Notes under the pieces: generated by a model
Databases searched by the model: none
Told to the model about the DNA's origin: nothing
What the model saw: only the letters and a program-made list of their open reading frames with translations
Source of the DNA: Thermococcus sp. M36
Lineage (GTDB): Archaea; Methanobacteriota_B; Thermococci; Thermococcales; Thermococcaceae
Direction: 5' to 3'
DNA length: 64,000 nt
NCBI RefSeq assembly: GCF_012027355.1
Contig: NZ_SNUH01000001.1
Location: forward strand, 434,001-498,000
Translations under genes and position numbers: made by a program
Part shown: one piece after another, positions 1-9,031 of the stretch
Layout: each line of letters starts with the position of its first letter
Numbering within the stretch: position 1 is the stretch's first letter

Positions 1-958
1 AATGGCAGCAACAGTGCAGCGGGGAGCAGCTTGAGTATTCCCGGGTTCAGATAAGTTGAGGCCAGAACCAGGAAAACGCCAGCCGTTACAGGGACCGCGT
101 TCATCACGAGGAGCTTCGCCCTGAGGAACCCCGAGAGGGTTATCGGGAGGCTCCGGAGGAACTCGAACTCCCTGCCGTCTATTTTAAGGACGGTGTCCAC
201 CCCAACCGATGCCACCCAGGCTATCATAAGGAGGACGGAGACGACGGCCCACTCCCTCACTGCCCCCGCCATCAGGAGGTTGATAGCACTGGGCAGAATT
301 ATGAAGAGCGGGAATATCAGCCCGACCAAGAGGGCGCTCTTCCTGAGGGCTATTCTGAGGTCTTTGAGGGCGATGGCGACAACAGGATGGTGTGTTCTGG
401 CCCTGAAGCGCACCGTTTTAGTCAGGGAAACAACGGCCCCATTCTCCATCCTGCGCCAGAGCCTGCCGAGGATGACGGCGTAGACGGGGACAAGAACCGC
501 AAGATAGCCCAGAACCAGCAGGAAGGAGTTCAGCGGTTCAATTATCGAGACTATCGAGAACGGGTATGCCACAGAGTACTTTGAGAAAAACGGCAGGAGC
601 TCCTCGTAGTGCTCGTTTACGTACTGCTGTATGTAGTTGAGGGCATAGAACATGCTTATGAAGAGCAGGACGCCGAGAACCCTTGCCATCGTCCTCAGCC
701 TTGAAAACCTGCCGCCGACGCTCGCCGAGCCGAAGAAGGTGAAGACGGCCAATCCAAGGACGTGGCCAAGGAATGTCCCCACGAGTATCCACAGAAATCC
801 CACGAGACCAGGCATACCGTATTTCGCAGCCAGGACAGAGACGGACGGAAACAGGGCCACCACCGCTGGGATGTTGTCTATAGCGAGCAGAACACTGAGG
901 TACCTGGCACCTGCTGTTACAGGAAGGAGTCTGAGGGGCTCGAAGACGCCCATGGATA
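1..958 (-). pseudogene. ABC-2 type permease, C-terminal part (cut by inversion and by window edge)
   Basis: The minus-strand frame is open from about 958 to the left edge, roughly 319 codons with no stop. It encodes a very hydrophobic protein with many long apolar stretches, as in ABC-2 type export permeases. It has no natural start: a stop lies at the breakpoint just ahead of its first Met (ISMGVFEPLRLL). The missing first 97 or so residues lie on the plus strand at 1198-1489. Re-inverting 959-1489 gives one unbroken frame (NASYA joined to ISMGVFEP). As assembled no intact permease can be made, so I call it broken; if the inversion is reversible or an assembly error, the gene is intact. The substrate is unknown and the 3' end is outside the window. 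Confidence 0.85.
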
Positions 959-1189
959 TTCAGGGAGGAGGGCAGGAGCATAGTTTTCTCGACCCACGTG
1001 CTTGCTCTGGCGGAGACGATATGTGACAGGGTTGGGGTCATATACAACGGCGAGATAATCGCTGAGGGGACGGTGGAACAGCTCAAGGAGTTCGCCCACG
1101 AGGAGAGCCTTGAGGATGTCTTCCTTAAGCTCACAGAGAGCCAGCACGAGGTGGCAAGCATAGTGCGGGCCCTGAAGGAGACGCTTTAG
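959..1189 (+). pseudogene. ABC transporter ATPase, C-terminal fragment (inverted)
   Basis: This fragment reads FREEGRSIVFSTHVLALAE and onward, carrying the H-loop (STH) and the C-terminal tail of an ABC-2 exporter ATPase (VIYNGEIIAEGTVEQL, then ESLEDVFLKL). It lacks Walker A, signature and Walker B, which are on the opposite strand at 1490-2020. The stop at 1187-1189 is followed by a GGTGAG ribosome binding site and the permease start at 1198, so this is the original ATPase-permease junction moved as one block. Joined, the ATPase would be 253 residues, normal for the family. Confidence 0.85.
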
Positions 1190-1197
1190 GTGAGAGC

Positions 1198-1489
1198 ATG
1201 AGGGAAATAGTTAAAATTCTCTACCGGGAGCTCCACTACAGAAGGTTAAAAAACAATCCCCAGATAGCTGCCGACCCGAAGAAGTTCAAAGAGCAGTTGC
1301 GGAAAACTGGGGACATAAAGAGGGGGATAGCCTTCCAGTCGGTGGCTTTCCTGTTCTTCGGCCTCATGATGGCCGGGGCCGTTGTGGGCTCCGGGGACGA
1401 GCTCAGGGCTTCCGTGACCTTTGCCACATATGCCATGCTGCCCTTCGTCATGGCCCTCTACACAACCACCGTCAACGCCTCCTACGCGA
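1198..1489 (+). pseudogene. ABC-2 type permease, N-terminal fragment (inverted)
   Basis: It starts with MREIVKILYRELHYRR behind a good ribosome binding site (GGTGAGAGC before ATG). A cytoplasmic N-terminus and two apolar segments follow (AFLFFGLMMAG and AMLPFVMALY). Real homology-like sequence stops at NASYAT around 1489. After that the frame runs antisense through the ATPase gene to a stop at 1621-1623 with low-complexity Ser/Arg/Pro sequence, which is not a natural C-terminus. The true remainder is on the minus strand at 1-958. Confidence 0.85.
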
Positions 1490-2020
1490 CTGGAGGAGGA
1501 GCTCCCTCAGGATCCTCGCGCTCTTTGGGTCGAGACCGTTCATCGCCTCGTCGAGCACCAGAACCTTCGGGTCGTGGAGCATCGCCGCTATCAGGGAAAT
1601 TTTCTGCCTTGTTCCAAAGCTGAGAGAACCTATCATCTCGCCCATATACTTTTCTATCCCGAAGGCTCTCACAAGGGTGTCCACCCTCTCCTGGAGCCTC
1701 TCCTCCGGAATCCTCCTCACGCTCCCGATGAAGTTAAAGAATTCCACAGGGGTCAGGCTCTCGTAAAGAACCGGTGTTTCAGGGACATAGCCGACTACCT
1801 CTTTAACCCCTATGGGGTCGGCCGAGACGTCTATCCCCTCGACGAAAGCCCTTCCGGAGCTTGGCGTCAGAATCCCCGAGAGAATCTTCATAGTCGTGCT
1901 CTTTCCGCTCCCGTTGGGACCAAGAAGGCCGTATATCTCGCCGTCTTTAACGGTGAAGGTTATCCCGTTGACCGCCACGGTAGAACCGAACCTCTTGACG
2001 AGGTTTTCGACCTCGATCAT
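1490..2020 (-). pseudogene. ABC transporter ATPase, N-terminal part (truncated by inversion)
   Basis: It starts with MIEVENLVKRFG behind GGTGGT. It has Walker A (GPNGSGKST), a degenerate signature (LSFGTRQK) and Walker B with D-loop (VLVLDEAMNGLDP), typical of ABC-2 export ATPases. At residue 177 the family sequence ends and the frame runs into inverted DNA, adding SRRRR before a stop at 1472. The H-loop histidine and the C-terminus are therefore missing and lie on the plus strand at 959-1189. A longer reading from 2050 exists, but the 2020 start has the ribosome binding site. Confidence 0.85.
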
Positions 2021-2190
2021 TATACCACCGGGCATAATAATTCCAGACACTTAATAAACTTTGCCACCCAGCATCTTCTTTCCCGAGCCTCGCCATTCGG
2101 AGAGAAAGGGCAGATCCACAATACCGACCAAGTACTGGGCGCTGGCCTATGGATATGTGGTATTTCAGGAAGCTCCCTTTTACTCCCATT

Positions 2191-2868
2191 TTAAGATTTC
2201 CACTCCAGATGCGCCCTCTTGACCTCAAGCACGCCCGAATAGCTGCACTCGCTCCACCTCTTTTCCACTTCATCGAAGACTATCCTCGCCCTGAAGAATG
2301 GGGCATCTCTCACAAAGGTCTCGAACTCACCGCCCTCGCCGGCGACGTGAATTTTGTACTTCTCATGGAGCTTCACAAGTTCCTCAAGGGCCTTCTCGTC
2401 TATCCTCCTGCCGAGCCACCCCCGGTCAAGTCCGTAAGCGGCAGTGCCGACCATGACGATGTCAAAGATTCCCACCAGCTCGCGCATGTAGTCAACCGGG
2501 TCGCGGTGCCAGGCGGGAGCGAAGCTCTCTATGCCAAGCTCCTTTGCTACCCTATCGACCCTCTGCTTCTGGTACTCGCTGGCCAGAGCACCGGCAACGA
2601 CGCCGTCTATCTTAAGCCCCTCGAGGACGGCCTTCATGTCCTCAACCTCTTTCTCCTTCTCACCGCTCGTGAATCCCTTGATGAGCGGAATTCCAACCGC
2701 TTTTGCCTGCAGTTCAGTAAGGTGTATATTCGGCACGTGGTACATGTAGCTCTCGTCGCTCTCGCTCACCATGCTAACGAGATACTTCACTTCAAATTCC
2801 TGCTTCAGCGCCCAGTAAAGGGCGTAGTTTGAGTCCTTCCCGCCGGAATACAGGACAGCAACGCGCAT
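2191..2868 (-). CDS. dph6: Diphthine--ammonia ligase-like PP-loop ATP pyrophosphatase
   Basis: This 225-residue protein begins [17 protein letters not shown]. The SGGKDS PP-loop near the N-terminus adenylates a substrate using ATP. The later [10 protein letters not shown] motif is typical of the archaeal DUF71/COG2102 family. Family knowledge links this to Dph6, which amidates diphthine on elongation factor 2 in the last step of diphthamide synthesis; I infer that role here. An in-frame GTG lies 9 bases upstream, but GGTGAG sits properly before the ATG at 2868. It is divergent from the DIP synthase gene, and the two share an AT-rich gap of about 90 bases. Confidence 0.85.
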   Translation of the reverse strand: MRVAVLYSGGKDSNYALYWALKQEFEVKYLVSMVSESDESYMYHVPNIHLTELQAKAVGIPLIKGFTSGEKEKEVEDMKAVLEGLKIDGVVAGALASEYQKQRVDRVAKELGIESFAPAWHRDPVDYMRELVGIFDIVMVGTAAYGLDRGWLGRRIDEKALEELVKLHEKYKIHVAGEGGEFETFVRDAPFFRARIVFDEVEKRWSECSYSGVLEVKRAHLEWKS

Positions 2869-2960
2869 CTCACTCACCCGAAAGGTTCAAATCACTTGAA
2901 GTTAATTTAACTCCGGCTTTCTAATCCGACCTCGAAAGTGGGCTTAAAAAGGTGATGCCA

Positions 2961-4247
2961 GTGACACCGAGAAAGGCAGTAATTCTCGCGGCGGGCCTTG
3001 GAACCAGAATGGGTGAAAAGCCCAAAGGCCTGGTCAAGGTAGCTGGAAGGGAGATTCTGTACCGCACTATGACCCTCCTCCAGAGGAACGGTGTTGAGGG
3101 GTTTATCCTCGTTACCAACAAGAAGTATGAGCCGTTTTATAGGGAGTTCATTGAGAGGTACGGTTTTCCTGTAGAGATAATAATCAACCGCGAGCCAGAG
3201 AAGGGCAACGGTCACTCACTCCACCTCGCAAAGAGGCTCGTTTCCGGGAGGTTCGTCCTCGTTATGAGCGACCACGTCTATTCTGAGGCGTTCATAGATA
3301 GTGCAGTTAAAGGGAGCGGCCTCATAGCCGACAGGAGCCCAAGGTGGGCGGAGATAGACGAGGCTACAAAGCTTAAGGTTCGAGAAGGGAGGGTTCGGGA
3401 AATCGGAAAATCCCTGGCAGAGTGGGACGCTGTAGACACCGGCTTCTTTGTCCTTGATGAAGGGGTCTTTGAGGTAACGGAGGCCCTTGAGGCGGAAAAG
3501 AATGGAGACTACCACCTCAGCGAGGTCGTTGAGAGGGCAAAGCTGGAGGTTACTTTCGTCGACGGCCTCGGCTGGACCGACGTTGACACTCCCAGCGACC
3601 TGAAGAGGACAAGGAGGATGCTCGTGAAGACGGCAGTTAAAGGCGTTGGAGACGGCTTCGTCAGCAGGCACCTGAACAGGAAGATTTCAACGGAGATAAG
3701 CGCCCTGCTGGTAGAGAAGGTAACACCAAACCAGATGACTGCCTTTACCTTCACCTTTGGCATTGTATCTGCTCTGCTGACGCTCGTGAGCCCCCCAATA
3801 GCAGGAATACTCTACCAGATAAGCTCTATCCTCGACGGCGTTGACGGAGAGATAGCCAGGGCCCGTCTGGAGGCCAACAGGTTCGGAGGCTACGTCGATT
3901 CAATTTTGGACAGGTACGTTGATGGGGCCTTTTTAAGCCTGTTGGCCTACGCAACGCTCAGGGAACCACTCTGGTACCTAATAGCTTTTCTTGCCCTCCT
4001 CGGTTCCGTGATGGTCAGCTACTCGACCGAGCGCTTTAAGGCGGCCTACGGAAGGGATGCTTACGCCGAAGTACCCTCTCTAAGGAAGCTCCCCGGGAAG
4101 AGGGACGAGAGAATCTTCATCACGATGCTCTTCCTGCTGTATCCAGTTCAGGCTTCCATAAAGACCCTGTTCCTCCTGCTAGCGGCGATGACGAACCTCA
4201 GAGTCGCCGTGACGGCATGGCTGGTGTGGAAAAGAAGAGAGGGATGA
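2961..4247 (+). CDS. Bifunctional CTP:inositol-1-phosphate cytidylyltransferase / DIPP synthase
   Basis: The N-terminal half is a nucleotidyltransferase (AAGLGTRMGEKPKGL) that makes CDP-inositol from inositol-1-phosphate and CTP. The C-terminal half is a membrane CDP-alcohol phosphotransferase with the motif DG-x2-AR-x8-G-x3-D-x3-D (LDGVDGEIARARLE, then GGYVDSILD) and several apolar helices. It joins CDP-inositol to inositol-1-phosphate, giving phospho-DIP, the precursor of the heat-stress solute di-myo-inositol phosphate. This two-domain fusion is known from Thermococcales and related thermophiles. GTG at 2952 and ATG at 2955 are also in frame, but GGTGAT then four bases favours GTG at 2961 (428 residues). 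Its partner, inositol-1-phosphate synthase, is 5 kb downstream. Confidence 0.92.
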   Translation: MTPRKAVILAAGLGTRMGEKPKGLVKVAGREILYRTMTLLQRNGVEGFILVTNKKYEPFYREFIERYGFPVEIIINREPEKGNGHSLHLAKRLVSGRFVLVMSDHVYSEAFIDSAVKGSGLIADRSPRWAEIDEATKLKVREGRVREIGKSLAEWDAVDTGFFVLDEGVFEVTEALEAEKNGDYHLSEVVERAKLEVTFVDGLGWTDVDTPSDLKRTRRMLVKTAVKGVGDGFVSRHLNRKISTEISALLVEKVTPNQMTAFTFTFGIVSALLTLVSPPIAGILYQISSILDGVDGEIARARLEANRFGGYVDSILDRYVDGAFLSLLAYATLREPLWYLIAFLALLGSVMVSYSTERFKAAYGRDAYAEVPSLRKLPGKRDERIFITMLFLLYPVQASIKTLFLLLAAMTNLRVAVTAWLVWKRREG

Positions 4248-4248
4248 A

Positions 4249-5334
4249 TCACTCCTCCAGGAACTCCAAAGCCTTCTCGGTCTTCCTGTCGAAGAGGACT
4301 ATTCTGTCCTCGCGGATTCTCACGGTTACTGGCTCACCGAAGCTGAAGTGCTCTCCCTCGGGGGCAAAGACCTTGACGAACGCTCCATTGACCGAAACGG
4401 TGACTATCTGCTCCCTTCCGAGGGGCTCGAAGGAATAGACCGTCCCGACAAGACCCTCTCCCCTCCCCTTGAGAACCTCAGCGTCGTGGGGCCTGAAGCC
4501 GAGGAGCACCTCAGTTACCCCGAGTTTCTCGATGATTTCCCTGTACTGTGCCGGGAGGGGTATCCTGTTCCCATAGACGTTGAGGCGACCGTCCTCAACT
4601 TCGGCCTCTATGAAGTTCATGGGTGGACTGCCGAGGAAGCCGCCGACGAAGCGGTATTTCGGCTTATAATATACATCGTCCGGCGTCCCGACCTGGAGTA
4701 TCTCCCCCTCCCTTATCACCGCTATCCTGTCGGCCATAGCGAGCGCTTCCGCCTGGTCATGGGTAACGTAAACTGCCGTGATTCCAAGCTCCTTCTGGAG
4801 CCTCTTGAGCTCGGCCCTGACTTCAAGCCTCAAAAGTGCGTCGAGGTTGCTGAGCGGCTCGTCAAGGAGCAGGACGTCGGGTTCTTTCACAAGGGCTCTT
4901 GCTATTGCCACGCGCTGCTGCTGGCCGCCGCTTAGCTGCCACGGATAGCGGTCGAGGAGGTTCTCTATCCTGAGCATTTGGGCAACTTCCCTGACTTTCC
5001 TCTCAATCTCATCTTTCGGGGCTTTCCTCAGCTCGAGGGGGAAGGCTATGTTCTTGAAGACCGTCATATGGGGGTAGAGCGCCCAGTTCTGGAAGACCAG
5101 CCCGACGTTCCTGTCCTTCGGGGGCACCTCCGTGACGTCCCTGCCGTCGAAGTATATCCTCCCGCTCGTTGGCCGGTATATTCCAGCTATCGTGTAGAGG
5201 AGAGTGGACTTTCCGCTCCCCGAGGGGCCGAGGAGGGCCATGAACTCCCTGTCCTCTATCTCCAGGTTTATTCCCTCGAGAGCGGTGAAGTCCCCGAACT
5301 TTTTGGTGATTCCCTTCAGCGTAATCTTGACCAT
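4249..5334 (-). CDS. Sugar-type ABC importer, ATP-binding protein (MalK/MsmK family)
   Basis: This 361-residue protein has Walker A (GPSGSGKST), a Q-loop (VFQNWALYPHM), the signature LSGGQQQRVAIARAL, Walker B (VLLLDEPLSNLD) and the H-loop (VTHDQAEALAM). About 130 further residues follow, as in the MalK regulatory/TOBE domain. It would energise the two permeases encoded just upstream (5345-7152). The start at 5334 (MVKITLKG) has GGTGGTGA; an in-frame start at 5361 would overlap the permease gene without a ribosome binding site. It is convergent with the DIP synthase gene, with the stop codons one base apart. Confidence 0.93.
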   Translation of the reverse strand: MVKITLKGITKKFGDFTALEGINLEIEDREFMALLGPSGSGKSTLLYTIAGIYRPTSGRIYFDGRDVTEVPPKDRNVGLVFQNWALYPHMTVFKNIAFPLELRKAPKDEIERKVREVAQMLRIENLLDRYPWQLSGGQQQRVAIARALVKEPDVLLLDEPLSNLDALLRLEVRAELKRLQKELGITAVYVTHDQAEALAMADRIAVIREGEILQVGTPDDVYYKPKYRFVGGFLGSPPMNFIEAEVEDGRLNVYGNRIPLPAQYREIIEKLGVTEVLLGFRPHDAEVLKGRGEGLVGTVYSFEPLGREQIVTVSVNGAFVKVFAPEGEHFSFGEPVTVRIREDRIVLFDRKTEKALEFLEE

Positions 5335-5344
5335 ATTCACCACC

Positions 5345-6214
5345 TCACCCCTTGATTCCACCGGAGTAGCCCTGGAGGAGGAGCTGCTGGGCCGTGATAA
5401 AGAAGATTATTGTGGGCAGGAGGTAGAACGTTCCTGTGGCCGCTATGAGGGGCATGTGAGAGTATTCCGCCTCTATGTTGGCCTCTATGAAGGTCGCAAG
5501 GGTCGGGTATACGAGGAACGTCCTGACGTAGATTATGTCCTGCCAGCCAGCTAAGAAAGCGAAGAGTGCCACCGCGAGGATGCCGGGCTTGATGAGGGGG
5601 AGCATTATCTTCCTCCAGACCGTTATCCTAGAGGCCCCGTCTATGATGCCCGACCACTCAAACTCCCAGGGGATTGTGTCAAAGAAGCCCTTCATCAGCC
5701 AGATGGACATCGGAATCTCAAGCGCCGCCCTTGCCAGTATGACGTAGACGAAGGAGTAAAGGCCAACAAAATCCGTGCTGGCAGGAAAGGTCAGGCGGTA
5801 GAGGAGGTAGACGCCCACGATTAGGGCCACTCCCGGAAAGGCGTGGAGCACGAGGAGGAGAACCATCAGGGTCTTCCTTCCTTTGAAGTCTATCCTCGAA
5901 AGCGAGTATCCTGCAAGGGTGCTTATTCCAGTGACGACGCCGGAAACGCCGAGGGCCACTATAAGGGTGTTCAGGGTTATGCGCCAGATGTTGACTCTTA
6001 TTCCACCAGTTGTGGCTATCTTGCCCTGAAAGAGGTTTATCCAGTTCTCAAGGGTGAACTGAAAGGAGCTCGGATTGAGGTCGGTAACCATCTGGGTGCT
6101 GAAGCTGGAGAGTACGAGGAGGGAGAAAGCTATAATCAGGGGCAGGCTCGCGAGAAGAAGGGCGAGGATTATCAACCTGCTGTACCTTTTCGGCCTCGTC
6201 TCGACGTCCCTCAT
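5345..6214 (-). CDS. Sugar-type ABC importer permease (MalG family)
   Basis: This 289-residue protein has about six apolar helices and the conserved cytoplasmic EAA-type loop (WSGIIDGASRITVWRKI followed by MLPLIKPG). A large periplasm-side loop after the first helix is typical of MalG-like subunits. Its ATG at 6214 overlaps the stop of the other permease gene (ATGA), so the two are translationally coupled. A longer upstream frame exists but lies inside the neighbouring permease gene. Confidence 0.92.
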   Translation of the reverse strand: MRDVETRPKRYSRLIILALLLASLPLIIAFSLLVLSSFSTQMVTDLNPSSFQFTLENWINLFQGKIATTGGIRVNIWRITLNTLIVALGVSGVVTGISTLAGYSLSRIDFKGRKTLMVLLLVLHAFPGVALIVGVYLLYRLTFPASTDFVGLYSFVYVILARAALEIPMSIWLMKGFFDTIPWEFEWSGIIDGASRITVWRKIMLPLIKPGILAVALFAFLAGWQDIIYVRTFLVYPTLATFIEANIEAEYSHMPLIAATGTFYLLPTIIFFITAQQLLLQGYSGGIKG

Positions 6215-7152
6215 CAGAAGTCCCCCCTCGGCTTTCTCATCATCCGCTCGAACTTCAGAACCTTCAGGGTCACGAAGCCGCCTATAATGCCGATTATTGA
6301 GAGTATTACAGCGGCGGCCGCAGCAAGGCCTTGATCCTGCTCGCCCATACCGAAGGCGGTGTTGAAGACGTAGAGCGCTAAGGTCGTTCCATAGTCCCTG
6401 TTGACGAGGTCCCACTGGACGAGGAGGAAGAGGTGCGGGTAGGTCGTCAGCAGGCTTAGGAACTGCCAGGTGAGAACGTAGAGGAGGTGCCACTTGACCA
6501 TGGGGGTCAGAATCTTCCTCGATATCTGCCATGAGGAGGCCCCGTCAACCCTCGCCGCCATGACGAGCTCCCTGGGAATCTGATTCAAGGCAGAGGTAAA
6601 TACTATCATCCCGAAACTGACGCCCACAAGGCCGTTAACGAAGATTATTACGCTCCATGCCCCCCAGGGGGTAATCTGGCCCCAGGGAAGCGGTTCTGAG
6701 ATGATACCGAGGTGCATGAGGATTGAGTTGAGGGTTCCAATCTCGCTCCCGTGGAAGAAGTAGTACCACACGAGGCTGTAGACCGCTATTGGTGACATCC
6801 TCGGGAGGAGCCAGAGGAGCCTGTAGGAGGAAGCGGGCTTTTCATCAATAAAGAAGGTTGCAAGGGCGAGTGCCAAACCGCCGAAGACATTAATCATGAG
6901 CGTGATGCCAACGAAGGCGAGGGTCGTCAGGATTACGGCCTTGAAGGTCGGGTCGTGCTGGAACATGTAGAAGAGCCTCTGGTAGTTGTAAAACCCGACG
7001 AACTCGGTTAGATACCTCTCAACGTTCCAGTTCCTCATTCTCGTCATGCTTATGTAGACGGTCATGACTAGGGGAACCAGGTAGAAGAGGAACACCATCA
7101 AGACCATGGGAGAAAGAAAGAAGGAAAGGTCTCTGAGCTTTCCCTTTGCCAT
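6214..7152 (-). CDS. Sugar-type ABC importer permease (MalF family)
   Basis: This 312-residue protein has six predicted apolar helices and an EAA loop (ELVMAARVDGASSWQISRK, then ILTPM). It pairs with the downstream MalG-type subunit to form the pore. The start MAKGKLRDLS has the strong GGTGAT-N4 ribosome binding site common in this genome. It lies 9 bases downstream of the binding-protein gene, in one operon of binding protein, two permeases and ATPase. Confidence 0.92.
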   Translation of the reverse strand: MAKGKLRDLSFFLSPMVLMVFLFYLVPLVMTVYISMTRMRNWNVERYLTEFVGFYNYQRLFYMFQHDPTFKAVILTTLAFVGITLMINVFGGLALALATFFIDEKPASSYRLLWLLPRMSPIAVYSLVWYYFFHGSEIGTLNSILMHLGIISEPLPWGQITPWGAWSVIIFVNGLVGVSFGMIVFTSALNQIPRELVMAARVDGASSWQISRKILTPMVKWHLLYVLTWQFLSLLTTYPHLFLLVQWDLVNRDYGTTLALYVFNTAFGMGEQDQGLAAAAAVILSIIGIIGGFVTLKVLKFERMMRKPRGDF

Positions 7153-7161
7153 GGCATCACC

Positions 7162-8796
7162 TCATGCCTGCGGGAACTTCCAGTCCTCCGGAATCTCGCC
7201 CTGTATCTCAACGTTCTGGGCAAGTTCGGGGTCTGCCTGAACCTTCTGGATAATGTAGTTGACCGCCTCCTCCGGGGTCATCTCGCCTCTGAGAACCTTG
7301 TCGACAGCCTCCTTGAAGATGTCTGCCAGTGCTGGGTACTTCGGGTGCGCCGGGGCGAGATGAGTGTACTCGAGCATGTAGCTGACATCAGCGAGGAACT
7401 GGGCGTTTACCGGGTTGACCGTCGCCTGGACGATGTCCCTGATGTTGTCCTTGACCTCCTGGCTGAGGTCGAGGTTGAGGCTCTTGAGGTCGCTGAGCCA
7501 CTTCTCGTCCTTGATGAGCTTTGCCGCCTCTTTCCTCACCGGCAGGTGGGCGGAAATGACGCTGTGGATGGCGTTTATGTCCGGGTCGCTGGCCTTTATC
7601 AGCATGAGGAAGGCGAGCTTGTGGTAGACGTCCTCAAGCTCGTCGTACTTCGAGTTCTGCTGGCCGGCCTTCGAGTTGATCATCCAGACGAAGGGCTGGC
7701 TGAGCGTAACTGGCTTGTCCCCCTTCTCACCTGCGGGGAAGAGCGTGTAGTAGAACCAATCCTTCACCTCATCCGGCTTCAGTCCCCTCGGGCTTCCCTC
7801 TTTGGAGTAGTACTGCTTGGTCTGCCACTCCGTCCAGTACCACGTGCCGCCGATGTCGAAGAGCGTCCTTCCCTCCACTATGGCCGGGTGAATCTGCTTG
7901 GCCCAGTCCCAGCTCATGATGTCCTTCGGTAGAAGCCCATCCTGGGCGAACTTCCACTCGACGTAGAGCCACTTGTAAACGGCAGGAACATCAACGACGA
8001 GCTTTCCTGTGTTCTCATCGTAGAGCTTGCCGCCGAAGGCGAATATGAACTGTATTAGGTCTGGGTGGGCAGAGCCCTTTCTGTGGACCAGTCCCCACTC
8101 AGTTGCCCCACTCTCCTTGGCCTTCTTGGCCCAGTAGTAAACGTCGCTCCAGGTGAATTCACCGTTCTTGACCTTCCCATCAAGGCCGTTGAGGTCGAAG
8201 CCTATCTTTGCCGCAACGTCCTTCCTGATGTAGAGGGGCCTCGCCTCGGTGTCCTGCGGCAGACCGTAGAGCTTCCCCTTGAACTTGGAGGCCTCTATCA
8301 GGGACGGATAGAAGTCATCAATAACGCTCTGGTAGGCCTTTGCGTAGTCAGTTATGTCGAGTATGTAGCCCTCATCGGCCAGTGTCGGCAGGAAGGCGTA
8401 GCTGTTGACAAAGAAATCACCAGCCTGGCCGAGGGGCTGCTTGCTGAGGTACTCCTTGTAAGCATCCTGGAAGGAGGCGACGTAGTGGGTGTCGGTTATC
8501 ACAATCTCGACGTTAATGCCGTTGTCGGCCCATATCTTGTTGATTCTCCTCGCGGCCTCAACTATGCCGTAGACCCTCATAACGCTGTTGGGGTCTCCAG
8601 AACCCCAGGCGGAGAACTTTACCTCCTTAATGCCGTTCTGCTCCAGAACCTTGCCGATCTCAACGACATCCTTGGTGAAATCCCCGGTCAGCTGAACCTC
8701 GACAGAAGAGGTCTCAGCCTTCTCGCCGCCTATGCAGCCGCTGGCGACCACTCCGAACAGCACCAGCGCAACCAGCAAGAGTGCCGCGGCCCTCAT
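7162..8796 (-). CDS. Extracellular solute-binding lipoprotein of sugar-type ABC importer
   Basis: This 544-residue protein starts MRAAALLLVALVLFG and has the lipobox VASGC, so it is lipid-anchored outside the membrane. The body is a family 1 extracellular solute-binding fold (for example FDIGGTWYWTEWQ and LPQDTEARPLYIRKD). It is longer than usual maltodextrin-binding proteins (about 450). An in-frame GTG at 8805 sits inside the ribosome binding site GGTGGGG, so ATG at 8796 is preferred. Position between the two DIP-synthesis genes suggests, but does not show, a link to inositol or other solute uptake; maltose, trehalose or other sugars are equally possible. Confidence 0.9.
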   Translation of the reverse strand: MRAAALLLVALVLFGVVASGCIGGEKAETSSVEVQLTGDFTKDVVEIGKVLEQNGIKEVKFSAWGSGDPNSVMRVYGIVEAARRINKIWADNGINVEIVITDTHYVASFQDAYKEYLSKQPLGQAGDFFVNSYAFLPTLADEGYILDITDYAKAYQSVIDDFYPSLIEASKFKGKLYGLPQDTEARPLYIRKDVAAKIGFDLNGLDGKVKNGEFTWSDVYYWAKKAKESGATEWGLVHRKGSAHPDLIQFIFAFGGKLYDENTGKLVVDVPAVYKWLYVEWKFAQDGLLPKDIMSWDWAKQIHPAIVEGRTLFDIGGTWYWTEWQTKQYYSKEGSPRGLKPDEVKDWFYYTLFPAGEKGDKPVTLSQPFVWMINSKAGQQNSKYDELEDVYHKLAFLMLIKASDPDINAIHSVISAHLPVRKEAAKLIKDEKWLSDLKSLNLDLSQEVKDNIRDIVQATVNPVNAQFLADVSYMLEYTHLAPAHPKYPALADIFKEAVDKVLRGEMTPEEAVNYIIQKVQADPELAQNVEIQGEIPEDWKFPQA

Positions 8797-9031
8797 AGCC
8801 CACACCCCACCAAAGCTTTCAAAAGTGAGCCAAAATGGCCCGAAAAGCTTATTTTAAAAATCAAACTTTCGCCACGTTTTATTCAGATTTGGTTATTTAT
8901 AAAATTTTTGGAAGCGCTACGCGGCCCCGTTCGAGGGAAAGGGGTTCATTCAAAAATAAGTTAAACCGTTTTTCAACCAAAAACTATTTAACTACCGTAA
9001 AATATCTTAGGACAACAAAGGAGGTGGAAAG
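8797..9031. promoter_or_regulatory. Divergent promoter region, ABC importer operon and inositol-phosphate synthase
   Basis: This is an AT-rich 235-base gap between divergent genes. On the plus strand a TATA-like CTATTTAAC (8984-8992) lies about 30 bases before the expected start site, followed by AGGAGGTG (9019-9026) and ATG at 9032. On the minus strand a TATA-like TTTATAAATAA lies at about 8891-8905, upstream of the binding-protein gene. In Pyrococcus the heat-shock repressor Phr is reported to control inositol-phosphate synthase. The TTTA-rich stretch downstream of the TATA box could be such a site, but I cannot confirm a consensus. Confidence 0.6.

Larger units (their letters stand above)
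959..1489. other. Inverted segment of about 531 bp spanning two gene ends
   Basis: The plus strand here carries the last 76 codons of an ABC ATPase and the first 97 codons of a permease. The first 177 codons of that ATPase (1490-2020) and the rest of the permease (1-958) are on the minus strand. Flipping 959-1489 restores both genes in frame at once (LLLQ to FREEGRS, and NASYA to ISMGVF), which fixes the breakpoints to within about 3 bases. Equal shifts of both ends keep both frames, so the exact base is ambiguous. I see no inverted repeat longer than about 7 bases near the ends and no recombinase gene nearby. It may be a true rearrangement, a mixed population or an assembly error. Confidence 0.85.

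Noticed and set aside
538-1161. Long minus-strand frame across the inversion as a gene
   Set aside because: It is Ser/Arg/Pro-rich, antisense to the ATPase and permease pieces, and not in the permease frame.
931-1510. 7-base inverted repeat CTGAGGG (931-937 and 1504-1510) as recombination sites of the inversion
   Set aside because: Short, at chance level, and offset by about 20 bases from the breakpoints fixed by the reading frames.
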